NCBI RefSeq assembly: GCF_963583255.1
Contig: NC_084815.1
Span: 12,633,724-12,697,723 of the forward strand
DNA: 64,000 nucleotides
From: Pyrus communis
Lineage: Eukaryota; Streptophyta; Magnoliopsida; Rosales; Rosaceae
Direction: 5' to 3'
The notes beneath the pieces are model-generated. The model worked only from the letters and a program-made list of their open reading frames with translations, searched no databases and was not told the origin of the DNA. Positions 1 to 11,712 of the stretch are shown one piece after another. Position 1 is the first letter of the stretch. Every line of letters starts with the position of its first letter. The translations under genes were made by a program, and so were the position numbers.

Positions 1-199
1 CGCACGAGAGTGATGTCTTAACCATCACTATTAGAGCAAGGAGACCCTGCAAAAATATGTGTTGTCGAGACACTACTGAACGATTAGAGAAAGGCGATTT
101 TATGATATCTGGACAACCCCAACGATAAACACGACTGGATGATGAAGGTCCACGCCACGAATTACGTGTCGTACCAAAATGAATTATATTGAAAGGGTA

Positions 200-1297
200 A
201 GGATGGGTTACTATTATTGTGCCTCGGCCCACAGGATGCTGCCCTAGCAATGGCCGAGGTACACAAGGGGATCCGTGGAGCTCACTAATCTGGGCGTAAG
301 ATGCGTTGGCTGCTTCGTCGACACGGCTATTTCTGGCATACAGTGTCAAATTCATGGACCTACACAGAAAGTCGTAGCCGAATTGCTCCATTCGATTACC
401 AAACCATGACCGTTCAGAAGATGGGCAATGGACGTAATTAGCAAAATCACACCATCTTCTAGAGCAGCAAAACACGCATGAATATTAGTGGCAACCAATT
501 ACTTCACAAAGTGGGTCGAAGCAAGATCATACATCGAATTAACGTCTAAAGATGTTTGCAGTTTTGTAGAAGAAAATATTGTGACTCGATTTGGCGTACT
601 AGAAATGATCATAACTGACAACGGCACAATCTTTACGGCCGATAGGTTTAAAGAGTATATGGTGAACCTAAAAATTCGACTTGAGCAGTCTACGCCGTAT
701 TATCCGCAGGCGAATGGGCAGGCCGAAACAAGTAATAAAGTTTTGATTGGTATTCTTGAAAAAATTGTAAGAGAAAGACCGGGGATGTGGCTTTTGAAGC
801 TAAATGAAGCATTATGGGCCTATCGAACTTCACTCCAATCAGCCACCGAAACAATGCCTTAACCTATGGACACGACGTAATTTTACCGATTGAGCTTAGT
901 ATAAATTCGTTTCGAGTAATTGAACAAAGTAGTTTGATCAGTGCCGAATACAGTTAGGCTATGAAGCAAGAGTTAGAAGAATTGGAAGAGGCGCGACTTG
1001 ACGCTTATATCGTATTGGTGGCGCAGAAAAAGATCGCCGAGCGAGCCTATAATTAACAGGTCAGACAGAAAACGTTCGGCGAGGGAGAATTAGTTTGGTA
1101 AAATGTGGTGCCTGTAGGAATTAAAGACCCCAGGTTCGGCAAATGGTCGCCGAATTGGAAGGACCATTCGTAGTCCATAAAGTCCTCGGTAAAGGGGTTT
1201 ACCATCTCAAGGATCAAACTGTTTTAACTCACAAATTGCCAATCAATGGGAAATTTTTGAAAAAATACTATCTAGTCACATGGGAGATGCGAGAATA
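200..1297 (+). pseudogene. Ty3/gypsy integrase remnant
   Basis: A broken reading frame shows the usual integrase order. An H2C2-type zinc-finger stretch (about 200-350) encodes a recognisable AEVHKGI motif followed by a WLLRRHGYFW-like block. The rve catalytic core covers about 420-862, with ATNYFTKWVEA, the second acidic residue in ITDNGTIF, and the catalytic Glu in QANGQAETSNK. The C-terminal part (863-1297) has LPIELS, a WSPNWKGPF-like chromodomain-proximal motif and YHLKDQ. Stops at 862 and further downstream, plus frame changes around 440-490, make it non-functional. It belongs to the pol polyprotein that inserted the element; strand transfer would need the D,D-35-E triad, most of which is still visible. 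Confidence 0.85.
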
Positions 1298-1359
1298 AAG
1301 ATCGGTTTATTAAATTCACAAAAGGCCATACAGGTATATTTATAAAAGCTTCTAGCAAT

Positions 1360-4300
1360 CTAAGGGGTAGAGGGGAGGAAGGTCTCGAGAGCAGCCTTCA
1401 ACTCCATCGACCTTACTTCGCTCAAAATGATCTTAGCTTGCCTCGTTTTCTTATTAAGTTGCAGTTGCTGGATATACTTTACGTCGGCAGCGAAAGTCGT
1501 CAGCCGAGCCTTATTCGCCTCGAAGTCCCTCTCAATCTCTGAAGCAGTAATTGACCTTTGTTGTTGAAGCTCAGCCATATGACACGGAAGCTCAGAAATC
1601 TGGCGATCAAACCCAGTCAGCTGCGCCTTCTTCGCTTTTATGGCCTCCACCTCTGACCGACTGGCTTTATGCGCAATCTTTGTCGTCTTTAGGTCATCCT
1701 CGACTCGTAGAGCTTGTTCAAAAATGGTGAAGTGTTGCCGAGTCCGCTCTAGAAGATCAGACAAATAGGCGATATTCTTCGTGCTCAAGAAACCGGTGTT
1801 TGCAAGGTCGTTCAAGCACTCCTCTACGGAGTCAAGACCCTTGCATTAGAGGACTTAAGAGGCAGAGAGGGACAGAAGCTGCTGCAGCTTGACAAAAGCT
1901 TGGCCTCGGCCACGGTCTCCACTGGTTCAGCAGAGGCAGCAGAAGAACCAGCCACGCTAGTGATGCTCTGAAGAAGAGAGTCGAGCTCGACCTCCCACGA
2001 AGGCTGCACAGAAAAAGAAAATTTGTAAGCAGAAGGAAAATTATATGGAATGCATAACAGAGGGAATTTGTTTCTAAACCTGCCGAGATGAGACTTCGGC
2101 CATATCTTCTGGTTTATTGCTCGAAACTAGAGAACTTAATGGCCGAGCCTAGTGTCTAAGACTGCTTCTCAACTCACGCAGCTGATGGAGTTTATGTACA
2201 TTTGATGGCCACTAAGGTGGCCAGGAAATATAGATAACACCCTTCGGCGCATAGAATTGTCGGTTAAATGAACGTTCGGGCACCTGACGTTTAATATTTT
2301 CCTGGGTTCAGACGCGTCATAATAAAATTAATGAAGAAAAGGGGAGCGAGCTTTACAAAAGCTGAGGTAACTTCTTGTGGAAGAATGTCGAGGTTTTCAT
2401 CTTGTGAATGGAGCGGCATTTCTGCTATCGCCTCAGGCTCGACCAAGGGTCTTTTCCCGCGATCGACCGTGGGAGGATGCTATTGAACAGCCGCCTCAAC
2501 CATGGGGGAAGGATTTGTGGAATGAAGGTTGACTGGTCAAGGGCGATGCTCTAGTGAAATTTCGTCACCCTCGTCGCTCTCATCATCCTGAAATAAAAGC
2601 TGTTACGACGTGTAAATCTGATAAAATGAAGATGATCACTAGCAATAGAATCATACCCCTTCCAGAATGGTCGTCGGTTATTTAATGGGAGATGCCTCGA
2701 CGAGTGTGGCCGTCTCCTCCAAAACACGCGCAACGGCCGGCTCTGAAGCTGCAGATGGAGCTGCAGCTGGTCCAGCCACGACCCCAGGGATCGGTGAGGC
2801 CGAATGGTGGGATGACATTGGCAATTGTTCCATCAAGGCTTGGACAACCGAAACGGGAGGAGAGACACTAGGATCGATCACTCCCGTGGTCTGGCTAGAG
2901 ATGACGTGAATCTCCCGTTCCTCATTTTTCGCCAATTTCTTAATGCTTTTTGGAGGTCGAGGAGCGTCATTTCCCGTCTCGGTATTTTGACGAGGTCGTT
3001 TGATCAACGAGGTTTGCACAGCGGTTTTAGTTTTCTTAGAGGAGGGGGCCAATTTTTTCTTGGTCGCAGCCACGGCGACCATTGATGTGAGAATTATGTT
3101 GACACAAAAATTAAACCCTATTTGTGACAATTGTAGTAATGAAGTAAGTAGGGATCGTTCTAACCGGGGATTAACTAGGGGTGCTAATCTAATTTGAATT
3201 GACTCAAACAGAAACTAGAACTTAATTGGGACGAATTTGAAAGTGTTATGACTCCAAATGCTTCAAAACACAAAATAAAACAAATACGAATGACTAAGAC
3301 TCAACAAAATATGGGGGGATTGTGGTTGGATGAATTTAAACTAAATGGGCAGATTGTAAAGAAAACAGATTTTAAGACAAAATTGTGATGAATCAATGGA
3401 TGATGGGATAGCTAAGGGGTTCTTCTCCACACATGAAATATATGCAACGTAAATCAATTTCCAATTATCAATCCAATAAGTTATGAACCTCGACACTCCA
3501 AGTTAATTAGGTCCGCTTAAATTAACCTTCAGATTTCCCTAGAATCATTGAATTGGATGAATATGCATCGCAAACAAATTATTCCTAACAAATTCTCTAT
3601 ATGAACAGCATGATAAAGATATAAGTTAGAATCATTACGTTCTTTGGAAATCATAAGCATCGACAAGGCATTTGTAACTATGAAAAGCATGATACGCTTG
3701 CCAGGAATCTACTTAACATGATCGTGACTAGCAACCTTCACTACTTGTGAATATAAATTCATAACGATTAGGTGAAACAAACTTATATCCTAGCATCAAA
3801 TTCAAGCATGCAAATTAAGCGTGCACTCTCAATCAACATACAAGAATAAGTTTTAAATCAAACGGTTAAGCAAATTGTATTCAAAACTTATGCAACGATA
3901 ATTGGAAGTAATCAACTTATTTCACATATATAATCATGGTTTCGAATCACCCCCTAGCTAACTAGGGGGTTTAGCCTCTCATGTTCACAGAAAGAGAAAT
4001 ACAATTGAATTTAAACATAAAGAACAAAGGATTGATTACACCTAGAACGCCCAACGAATCCACTTGAATTTCTGCGCGTCCAAGCTCCTCTTTCTTCTTC
4101 TCCTTGCTGCGGCAGAGATGGTGTGGGTGGTTTTTGGATGATTTTCTGGTTTGGGAATGGGTTTAGGGAAGTGTGGTGGTGCGGCAAGGTGGTAGGAAGG
4201 TGTATGGAGGTGTGGAAGGTGGCTGGAGTGGAGGGGATGGCTGCGGCAAGGCTGGGAATTGGCTGGAGTTTGATGGGAAAAGGCACGGCTGGAAGAATAA

Positions 4301-7011
4301 TGGAATGAGAAGCTACGGCCGAAAAGAATTGATCAATGGGTGGCTGCGTGAAGATGGGAAAAAAAACTGGAATTGAATGGTGGGATGCGGCTGTGGGTTT
4401 TTGGTTTATTAGGGTAAAAAAAATATAATGGAATGGTGGTGGCTGCGGATGGATCAATGGTGTGTTCCTAGGGTTTAATATAAATGGGGGACACGGTTTA
4501 GAAAAAAAAAGAATTGCATGCAATGGCTCAATAATTTATTATGGTCAATGGCTAATGGGGGGGCCACGGCTTATGGTGTTTTTTGGGTGATGTTGCTGCG
4601 GCAAAGGGTTGTGATTTAGGTTTTTAAGTGGCTGATGGGAGTCACGGCTTAGGGGAAATTAGGGTCCATGATTAATATGAATGAAAAGTTGCGGATTGAA
4701 TGGAGAAAAATGGTATGGTGGCTGCGGCGTATTGGAAAAATGTGTGAATGTTAAAGTCCATGAATATGGTGCGGCAAGGCTAAGTTTATATATATGGTTT
4801 AGAAAAATTAAAACCCTAGCTTATTAAAACTAAATCAAAGGCTTGCAAACTTAGGAAATTAAATCAAAAATATAAAGGTGCGGCTAGGATTGAATTTGGG
4901 AGAGAAATAGGTTTAATTCAGAAATAAAAGGGCAAGGTGCGGCTAGGGTTTAGAAATTGGGCTAGGGCCTTGGTCTTGTGTACTAAAGTGTATACAAGGC
5001 TTACAAAGTGGCTAGAAAATACTGACGTTTAAGTTTAGGAAAGGTTACCGAAACGGGAAACTTAGGGTTAACTTTCCTACTTCAAGTAGGAAACCTTGTT
5101 TGAGTAGGATTCCTCGTTTTGGTAAGAATTCATCGTTGGAGTAGGAATTCGTCGTTTCTTCAAATCTTCAACTCATTCATTCCTCTTTCGCTCCAAAAGA
5201 CTCCAATTTGCATCTTCTTGCACACTTTGGCCTTATAATTTGAAAATACACAAAAGTAGCCTTAAACACTAAAATAGCTAAGTAAACACAACATAAATGC
5301 ACGAGAACAAGCTAATTAAGTCGCATGAATATGCTCCTATCAACCATGTGTGCTCGTTTCAATACGCAACCACCTATGAGAGCGAAATCAAGTTAGTAAA
5401 ATTGAGCAAGTAGTTGAAATATAAATGGAGAAATGATAATACACCTTGGGTCATTTCTTTGGATTGGGCAGCAGGAGCTTTTTTGGGTCGGTCGTCGAGG
5501 ATTTTATTGACCACATCTTTGGCCGAGACACCAAAGAAGTCGCGGGTATACTTTTCCCACCAATCTCCAAAGGTGTCAGTACCAAGAGATTCAGGAATGG
5601 TCGGTCGGAGTCGAAATTTTTTACACTTTTCCTAAAACTCTTTTTCTGTATCTCTACACTTCTTCTTGGAGGAACCAGAGAGGCGTTCTCGACTTAAGAG
5701 AGAGCGAGAAGTAAGTAGGGGTACTAGGCAACCTTGGAGGTAGCCAAGCTGCCGGGCAACAAAGTGGGGATGATAGATCTCCCAACTGGCTCGGCGAGCG
5801 TCGCAACCGAGGGGAAGGTCGCGTGTCAACACGAACGCCCCCCAGTGTTGATGAAGATCAGCATCTTCAGTCTCATCCCATGATGACTTCAGAAGCCTGA
5901 TCGAGGCAGGGTATTCTTGACGTCGACATATTAAGAATTCGTCGTCAGAAATGACGTTTAGGTCGAAGAAGTGTTTAAAGACTTCATCGGCCCGATGAGG
6001 AGGCGCCGATCGAGAGGCCAATTGAGGGCCGAACGTTCTGGTAGATTGCAAGATGGGAACTTCTGGCCGAAGTGTGGAAAAATAAACCTGCAGCTAGATT
6101 TGGAATACCCAGTGGGGTCCGTTCTGGTGCGAGTCGATTTTGTTGATGGTTGTTTCGGCCAGACAACGAATGAGATTGACAAGTATAGTTGAACTAAGCG
6201 CCAAGGAGTGACCACTAGCCAGGTTTTGAGCCACCGACATATTTTCGACAAGCACTTATTCGACTTGGTATAACATATAAACTTGTTGTACCAGTAGAAT
6301 AGGAAGGCTTCGTGCTCGCTTTTCCGCAAACTTGCCTCCCCACGACCAGCGAAGTGGAGGATGAGGGTGTTGTAATTGAAAAAGTTATTGTGCAACTTTT
6401 GAACTTCTTCTTTTGAAGGTTCCTGACCTTCTCGGCTGAGCATCTCGACGGCCCGGTCGTCGAATAGTGCTTTGAGGTCGAGATTCGACGGGCACCAAGG
6501 GCAGCATCTATTTCGAGGCCAGATGGGGAAGTCCTAAAGATAGCTGAGATATCAAGGATGGTGGGGCTGAAAGGGCCGAAAGGAAGGATCATGGTGTTGG
6601 TGGCCGAGCGCCACAAACTCAGAGTCGCCATAAGTAGCTCTTTATTCATAGCAATCTCTATAGTCGAGAGTTTGATGGCGTCGTAAATGCTAAGAACCTT
6701 CCATTCTTTGCTGAAGAATTTTTCCATTCGTTCGACCCAAGCTGCGCAGGTTGCAGTGGTCGAGGGCCAAGCTCCTTGGGGCCTTACTAAGCACCACTTC
6801 GACCAATCAAACCCTTGCAGCAAGGGTGTCAGACATTGTTCTTTGAGGAGGTTGGTGATGAACGATGGCACTGCATCTTTAAAAAATGGCCCCAGAATTG
6901 ATGAGTGGTGTTTAAGTCACTCTCGAAGCGCAATGTTTTGATGGCAGTCCGGTCAATGAAATCCTTACATTTGTTGCACTCGTCAGAGAGCTTTGAGATG
7001 AAGGATGTCAT
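1360..7011 (-). pseudogene. Antisense plant mobile domain (PMD) gene carried by the gypsy element
   Basis: On the minus strand a multi-exon gene runs from an ATG at 7011 to a stop at 1360. The first large exon (about 7011-5445) encodes a plant mobile domain (aminotransferase-like PMD family), with blocks such as WSKWCLVRPQGAWPS, KLSTIEIAMNKELLMA and TILDISAIFRTSPSG. Frameshifts occur near 6830-6870 and 6480. A 71-bp intron (5444-5374) has GT/AG ends and a TACTAAC branch-point match (5392-5398), and frame is kept across it. The next exon starts at 5373, is cut by the solo LTR, and resumes at 3082-2678 with a Lys/Pro/Ala-rich low-complexity region. Further exons begin at 2587 and 2003 after TTTCAG and TGTGCAG acceptors. 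The last segment (1815-1360) is a predicted coiled coil ending LETFLPSTP. PMD proteins (MAIN/MAIL) are nuclear silencing factors in Arabidopsis; any role of this copy is unknown. Confidence 0.75.
3083..5342 (-). mobile_element. Solo LTR (2.26 kb) inserted in the PMD gene
   Basis: On the minus strand the repeat starts TGATAGGAGC and ends CTCACATCA (TG...CA). It is flanked by a perfect 5-bp target duplication ACCAT at 3078-3082 and 5343-5347. It is the same family as the LTR at 40582-42667, sharing the terminal 100 bp or so and the ends. Nothing internal (PBS, gag-pol) is present, so it is a solo LTR left by LTR-LTR recombination. It lies exactly at a Met codon of an internal PMD exon. GCGGC-rich short motifs recur at about 4080-4960. 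Confidence 0.93.
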
Positions 7012-7154
7012 TGATGAAGATTCGAAGATTCGTCTGGGTGTGAAGGAGGTTTGTGAGATGTGAGGTTGAGACTTTCTGGTTTGGAAAAAGCAGGAATGGC
7101 GAGAGGAGGTTCAAAGTTTCTGAAGGCGTAAAATGCAAATGAAGGAAATTCAGG

Positions 7155-7162
7155 TATTTATA
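7155..7162 (-). promoter_or_regulatory. TATA box for the antisense PMD gene
   Basis: A perfect TATAAATA lies on the minus strand about 145 bp upstream of the first PMD ATG (7011). It implies a short 5' UTR and a Pol II promoter independent of the LTR and opposing retrotransposon transcription. Inferred from position and motif only. Confidence 0.6.
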
Positions 7163-7577
7163 GGCATTTCAGAAGGAAGATCAAACGTTTGAGCTTCAAA
7201 AACGCTAGATTTTCAAATTTGAGGGAAAAATCGACTGGGAAATGGCCAATCATTTCGGATATCTCAGGAATCTCCAAGGATAGGATCGAGGTTCTCGAGG
7301 TTTTAGGACGCATGATTGCGTGCGGCGGCGAATTTAATGTATTGATGAGGAAAAGACGCTTTGGCGGGCGCACGGTTTCAAGAGCCATGATTAAGGGCTG
7401 TTAGGTTTATTGGAGAATCGACACGTGGCAGGACATCAGGAAAAACAGAAATTGTGCAATCATATTTCATAAATGCACGTGGTGATGGTTATCGAGACAG
7501 TTAAGTCTAAAGGCAAAGGACGTTTTCGCTTCTTCAAGGTTGAGATTTGATCGAGGATTGGCGATCGACGACCTTAG

Positions 7578-8768
7578 AAGCGAGGGGGCAATGTTTGGAC
7601 CTAAAATTATTAGGTTGGGCCAAGTATGGAATTATTCTCGGCCCAAAAGCTATGTTCGAGGATTTCTACAAATCAGCCGATTCATGGGCCGCCTAAATAA
7701 AAGTCGACCAAACCCTGTTTGGAAAAGAATTTTCCAGATGAATAGGAAGTAGGTGGGCCCTATTGTGAAGCAGACGAATAAAGTGGTTAAGTCCTAATGC
7801 AGTAAGGATTCTCGGCCAGATAAGGATACTGGAAAGTGGAAGTGAATGTGGCCTAGTAAGAGGTTGAATTCAAAATCCTAATAGACGTGGGATTGGCCGA
7901 GATAAGATGGATTGGGGTAAGGAGTCCTAGTTCGAGTATGGTTAGGATTGGGTTTTGCTGCTATAAATAGAGAAAAGAGGGTGCAATTTAGGGATCTCCA
8001 ATTCAACACACAACTGCCCTGTGCAAAACCTCTCAAACATCTTGAGATTTTTTATTTTCTTTTTTCCGCCGACATATCTTCAGTTTGGATAAACAACATT
8101 ATGAAGGCAACCGGTGAACACCTTCAGTTTGGATAAACAACACTGTTGCCGTAGAATCAGCCGACCAAGGAGCACCTTCAGTTTTGATAAACAGCACTGC
8201 GTCGAGGCTGACTGGTTACCTATCCAAGCCTCGGTCAAGAAGGGTTTCTGAATCCTTATTGGTAGAGGTTATCTTATTAGCCTTCTCGGCGAAGTAAGGT
8301 GTTATGAGTTACGACATTCGCCGCATTGAACACCGAGTGATTTTATGATTGGATACTCACAAGTGAGTTTCAGAGTTCGGCATTCTGACGGACGAACCAC
8401 ATTCACCATCAAGACATACATCATCTTTGAATACTTATGTCCGTATAGTCTGGTGTCGATTTGACGTGCTTATACTCTCACGAATATAATCACTGTGACT
8501 AAATCCGGTGCCGATGATTTGTGAACTTCGCAGAACTAACAGTCTTGTCTTCAGGCTTGAGAATCCAAAGGCCGGATTTGTTTCTTCCTCGGCCGCAGTC
8601 GCAAGATAAAGAATCAGCAACGCGCTCAACGCAACATCAACAAATTTTACTCCTCGGCCGAGCTCGGCCGACGAGTTGGCACGCCCCGCATTCAACCGAA
8701 AAACATAGTTAGCTTATTAGTTGCTCAGCCTACGCACCACGTAGGCTTTGTAATTTTTAGGACCAACA
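7578..8768 (+). repeat. Polypurine tract and 3' LTR of the PMD-bearing gypsy element
   Basis: The purine run AGAAGCGAGGGGGCAA immediately precedes TGTTTGGACC at 7592. The LTR ends GGACCAACA at 8768, giving TG...CA termini with a short imperfect inverted repeat and a length of about 1.18 kb. A canonical TATAAATA at 7962-7969 marks the likely LTR promoter. Downstream, the 21-bp motif CTTCAGTTTGGATAAACAAC occurs three times (about 8078, 8122 and 8175) in the R/U5 area. The matching 5' LTR is outside the window. Confidence 0.85.
7962..7969 (+). promoter_or_regulatory. LTR promoter TATA box
   Basis: TATAAATA lies within the 3' LTR in a GC-poor context, about 370 bp from the LTR start. This is the expected U3/R position for transcription of the parent element and possible read-out toward 8769 and beyond. 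Confidence 0.6.
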
Positions 8769-8789
8769 CCTTCACAAGACAAAAATGTT

Positions 8790-9400
8790 TAGTTGCTCCT
8801 TATTCGAGGCAGGTTACAGACAAGAAAACTAACCCTATTTGCCTTTTTTGTAATAGTGATGAAGAAGATCAACAACATCTCTTTGTAATTGCAGCTTTTC
8901 TCAAGATGTTTGGAGGATCTCCAATGGTCCAGTGCCCGTGAATTTAAGTTCATTTTTTATTTATGGGCTATCCCAGCTAAATGTGAATATGAATTTGAAC
9001 TTTCTGATCTAAGTAAGGCTCTTCTAATTTATTGGCAAACGTGGAATGATAGCAATAATCTTACTTTCCATGATTGCAAGGCTCATCCTGCTAAGGTCTA
9101 TATGGTTCTTGCTATAGTTGACATGCAATATTACCTTGCCAATAAAAATTTAAGATCAATTTGTACCTAGAATGCAACTCATGTTCATGATTCATCTCAA
9201 TTAATTTTGATGGCTTTATTGTGGGTTCTAAGGCTGCTACTAGTTTCATCATAAGAGATGCTAAACGGTTCGCCTATTGTGGCTGGCGCCCGCAATCTTG
9301 ATGAAGGATAATTTCTGTTGCCGAAAATCTTGCTCTTCGTGATGCTTTGAGATATGCAAAAGTAAAAAGTTGTAAGAAGGTGTCTATTAAAGGAATGCCA
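8790..9400 (+). pseudogene. LINE (non-LTR retrotransposon) 3' remnant: zf-RVT plus RNase H
   Basis: A decayed frame encodes a zf-RVT-like zinc motif (ICLFCNSDEEDQQHLF, about 8830-8890), then a spacer, then an RNase H-like segment (about 9190-9395) with GSKAATSFIIRDA, AGARNLDEG and LALRDALRYAK motifs in shifting frames. This domain order is typical of the C-terminus of plant L1-type LINE ORF2. Upstream endonuclease and RT domains are absent: the fragment starts right after the gypsy LTR end, so the LTR element probably inserted into or next to the LINE. Confidence 0.7.
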
Positions 9401-9760
9401 CCATTTCTTTGTTTCTTTGTTTCTTCTTTGTTGTTGTTGGCCTCAATTACTGGCGCCCCAACCTAACCCCACAATGAAATTCCCAATGCTCTTCCCAACC
9501 ATAAAAACCAAGTCCATGTCCAACAACACCCACTCACAAATACACATCCCTATTAATATAAAATAACACTAGCAGAGAGCACACACTTTGTGTGTAAACA
9601 ACCACTCACCTCCTCCCACTTTCTCCTCAAGAGCAACCGTTTGAGTTCATTCAAACTATCCAAAAAACATCATGATTTCACTTACCTGTATGGGAAATTG
9701 ATGGTGGGATGATTTTTCTTAATAAGTGTATATTTTTATCTCATGTAAATATTTCGATAT
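9396..9760 (+). other. Unassigned stretch with a signal-peptide-like micro-ORF
   Basis: The ATG at 9397 opens a 23-codon frame with a hydrophobic, Leu/Phe-rich start (MPPFLCFFVSSLLLLAS) before a stop. It is followed by promoter-like sequence with TATA-like AATATAAAATAAC near 9557. It could be a broken gene fragment or chance; no homolog is recognised. Confidence 0.25.
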
Positions 9761-10005
9761 AAAATTACTATTTTGCCCTCCTTATGTAAATATTGTGTAT
9801 CAAAGATGAGGGCAAAATAGAAAAAAAGGGGAAAAAGTTCAAAAGATAGAAAATTACTATTTTGCCCTCCTCATGTCAACATTGTGTATTCAAAAGTGAG
9901 GGCAAAATTGAAAGAAAAAGGGGCAAAAAGTTGACAAGCCCTCTTCTCTTAATAGAATAGAATAAATGACAAGCTCTCTTCTCTTAATAGAATAGACTAG
10001 ATGCC
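9761..10005 (+). repeat. Two local tandem duplications
   Basis: An ~88-bp unit starting AAAATTACTATTTTGCCCTC is repeated at 9761 and 9850. Each copy contains an inverted pair ATTTTGCCCTC / GAGGGCAAAAT able to form a hairpin. Immediately after, a 35-bp unit starting GACAAGC and containing CTCTTCTCTTAATAG is repeated at 9933 and 9968. Confidence 0.8.
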
Positions 10006-10548
10006 TTAACCCACCAAAATCCTCCAAAAATATACTCACTTTTGCCTTGACAATGTCACATTTATGATATAAATAACGTTCATGCCTTCTTTTTCCTCAT
10101 AAAAAAATAAGAATCATTTTTGGATCATAGAATCAAATACTACACCAAGTATACGTATTTTAGTGTCTTTAAGTTGTTCAACCGATATGCTTCACTTGTT
10201 CATATTTGTGGCCACATTCAATGGTTTAAGATTAAGCCTTCGAACTTTAATATAATACTTGTTTAGGAGTGCTAATGCATGCACTTTGGTTCTTCATTTA
10301 GGATACATGACATCTCGTTATTAATAATACTCATAATCACTTAAGTTTAAAAATATATAACGAGTAATTTTTCTCACATCAATTAAGTAAAGAATTCAAA
10401 CTAAAAACCTTGTGTTCGGGACAAAAATACAATTAGATCAATAGCTAGTTAGTACATCGAGTAATTATGCGTAGAAAAAATAAATTAAATAAACATATTA
10501 GGTGAGCCTAATATAAAAAGGCCTAATTAGATAACTAGTTCATGTGAT
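10006..10548. other. AT-rich intergenic sequence, nothing recognised
   Basis: No ORF of note, repeat or motif stands out; the composition is typical AT-rich spacer. Confidence 0.5.
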
Positions 10549-10850
10549 GATAGGGTACTCGGAAGATAGCTCATGTCATTCAAACCTTAGGATTTAAGCT
10601 ATTGTGGTGAAAGTTTGTTAGGATTTAGACCAAAAATTAAAAAATTCGTCAACTCTTCGTTAATTGTTAGCACATGAGACTCACAAGTGAGGCTCACGTG
10701 TTAACAATTAACAAAGAATTATGTTTTAGCCTCATATGTGTGGCTCACTTGCTAATAATTAATGAAGAGTAGATAAAATTTTCAATTTTGAATATAAACC
10801 CTAAATCCTAATTAGTTTTACCACAAGAGCTATCATTCGACTATCCTATC
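10549..10850. mobile_element. Fold-back MITE-like element
   Basis: Both halves are inverted versions of each other. The left end GATAGGGTACTCGG...GATAGCTC matches the reverse complement of the right end (GATAGGATAGTCG...GATAGCTC), and inner arms with TAGGATTTA and CTCTTCGTTAATTGTTAGCAC also pair. There is no coding content. Length (~0.3 kb), long imperfect inverted repeats and position just upstream of a host gene fit a MITE. No clean TSD was found, so the superfamily is open. Confidence 0.55.
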
Positions 10851-10929
10851 CCACGGAAACTAACCGTCCGTTTAGGCTTTTATAATAAAGTACCAAAAAT
10901 GGAAAGAATTTGGAGTATCCCCAAGCCAT

Positions 10930-11712
10930 GTAGTATCCTGTTTCTTCACCTCGATTGGACCGATTAGTACTTGTAGCGGAGTCTTTTCGCCTTGAGCTTT
11001 GTCTCCCTTGTTATCCTCCGCGTTGCGGGCGCGGCTATATGTACGCAGGTGGTGGGTACGGTAAAAACCTACCCACTCCCTCCAACTCGAACCCCCAAAC
11101 CCCCAATCGCTCAAACCCTCGTCCTCCTTCCTCTGTTTCTGTAGCTCAATCATTTCTGTTTGGTTCTGCGCTTCAGATTGATGTCAAGCTTCCACCTTGT
11201 TCGAGCTAAAGGGTGAGTTTTCCTCCTACTGTATGTATGTACAGAGTTGGTACCAATGTATATGCTTGTGTTGGTGTACTGTCGTTTGAATCTGTGAGGG
11301 CTGTTTGGTTGGTGAGAAAATGTTGGAATTCGGGTGTTTGGGACCCGGGAAAATATTAATTTCGTTACTTGATTTTTGGGTATTAATTTTGCTGATACGG
11401 GGGGGGGGGGGGGGGAATTGATTTTTCAGTTACTGTTTGTTTCCCTATTTTCAATTTCTTACCGAGCAACCAAATGAAGGGTTAGACCCAGAATTGTTGT
11501 ATATTAGTGTTTGGGTTCAGCATTGAGCTAAGGTGGATTTTGGGATTTAGGGTTAATTCTATGAAATTCTGTGGTTTTTTGGCTCAAGAAATTGTGATTT
11601 TGTTTTGTGTTTAACAATATAATAAAGTTCAACTTCTTGTTTTGGGACAGGAAAGAGATCTACTGAGATTTCTGTTTTGGGTTAGTTTGCACTTTGCAGT
11701 GTATGTGCTTAA
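10930..11712 (+). promoter_or_regulatory. Promoter and 5' UTR with leader intron of the DUF668 gene
   Basis: A pyrimidine-rich 5' UTR (about 11070-11212) ends at GG|GTGAGT. The intron 11213-11650 ends GGGACAG, or alternatively at the TTTGCAG about 50 bp later. The start ATG (11713) follows. The intron carries an uninterrupted G run of about 17 (11399-11415), a replication-slippage or sequencing-error hotspot. A leader intron fits this family but is inferred from splice signals only. Confidence 0.55.

Larger units (their letters stand above)
1..8768 (+). mobile_element. 3' portion of a Tat-like Ty3/gypsy retrotransposon carrying an antisense PMD gene
   Basis: The sense strand runs from integrase through a long non-pol region to a polypurine tract and a 3' LTR (7592-8768). 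The 5' LTR and most of gag-pol lie outside the window. Between integrase and the PPT sits a minus-strand spliced gene (1360-7011). Extra or antisense ORFs in this slot are known from the Tat/Athila group of plant gypsy elements; assignment to Tat is inferred from integrase similarity. The element is decayed: integrase has stops, the antisense gene has frameshifts, and a solo LTR is inserted at 3083-5342. Confidence 0.8.

Noticed and set aside
4011..4523. 170-codon minus ORF rich in Pro/His/Ser
   Set aside because: It lies inside the solo LTR and reflects GCGGC/GTGG-biased repeat sequence.
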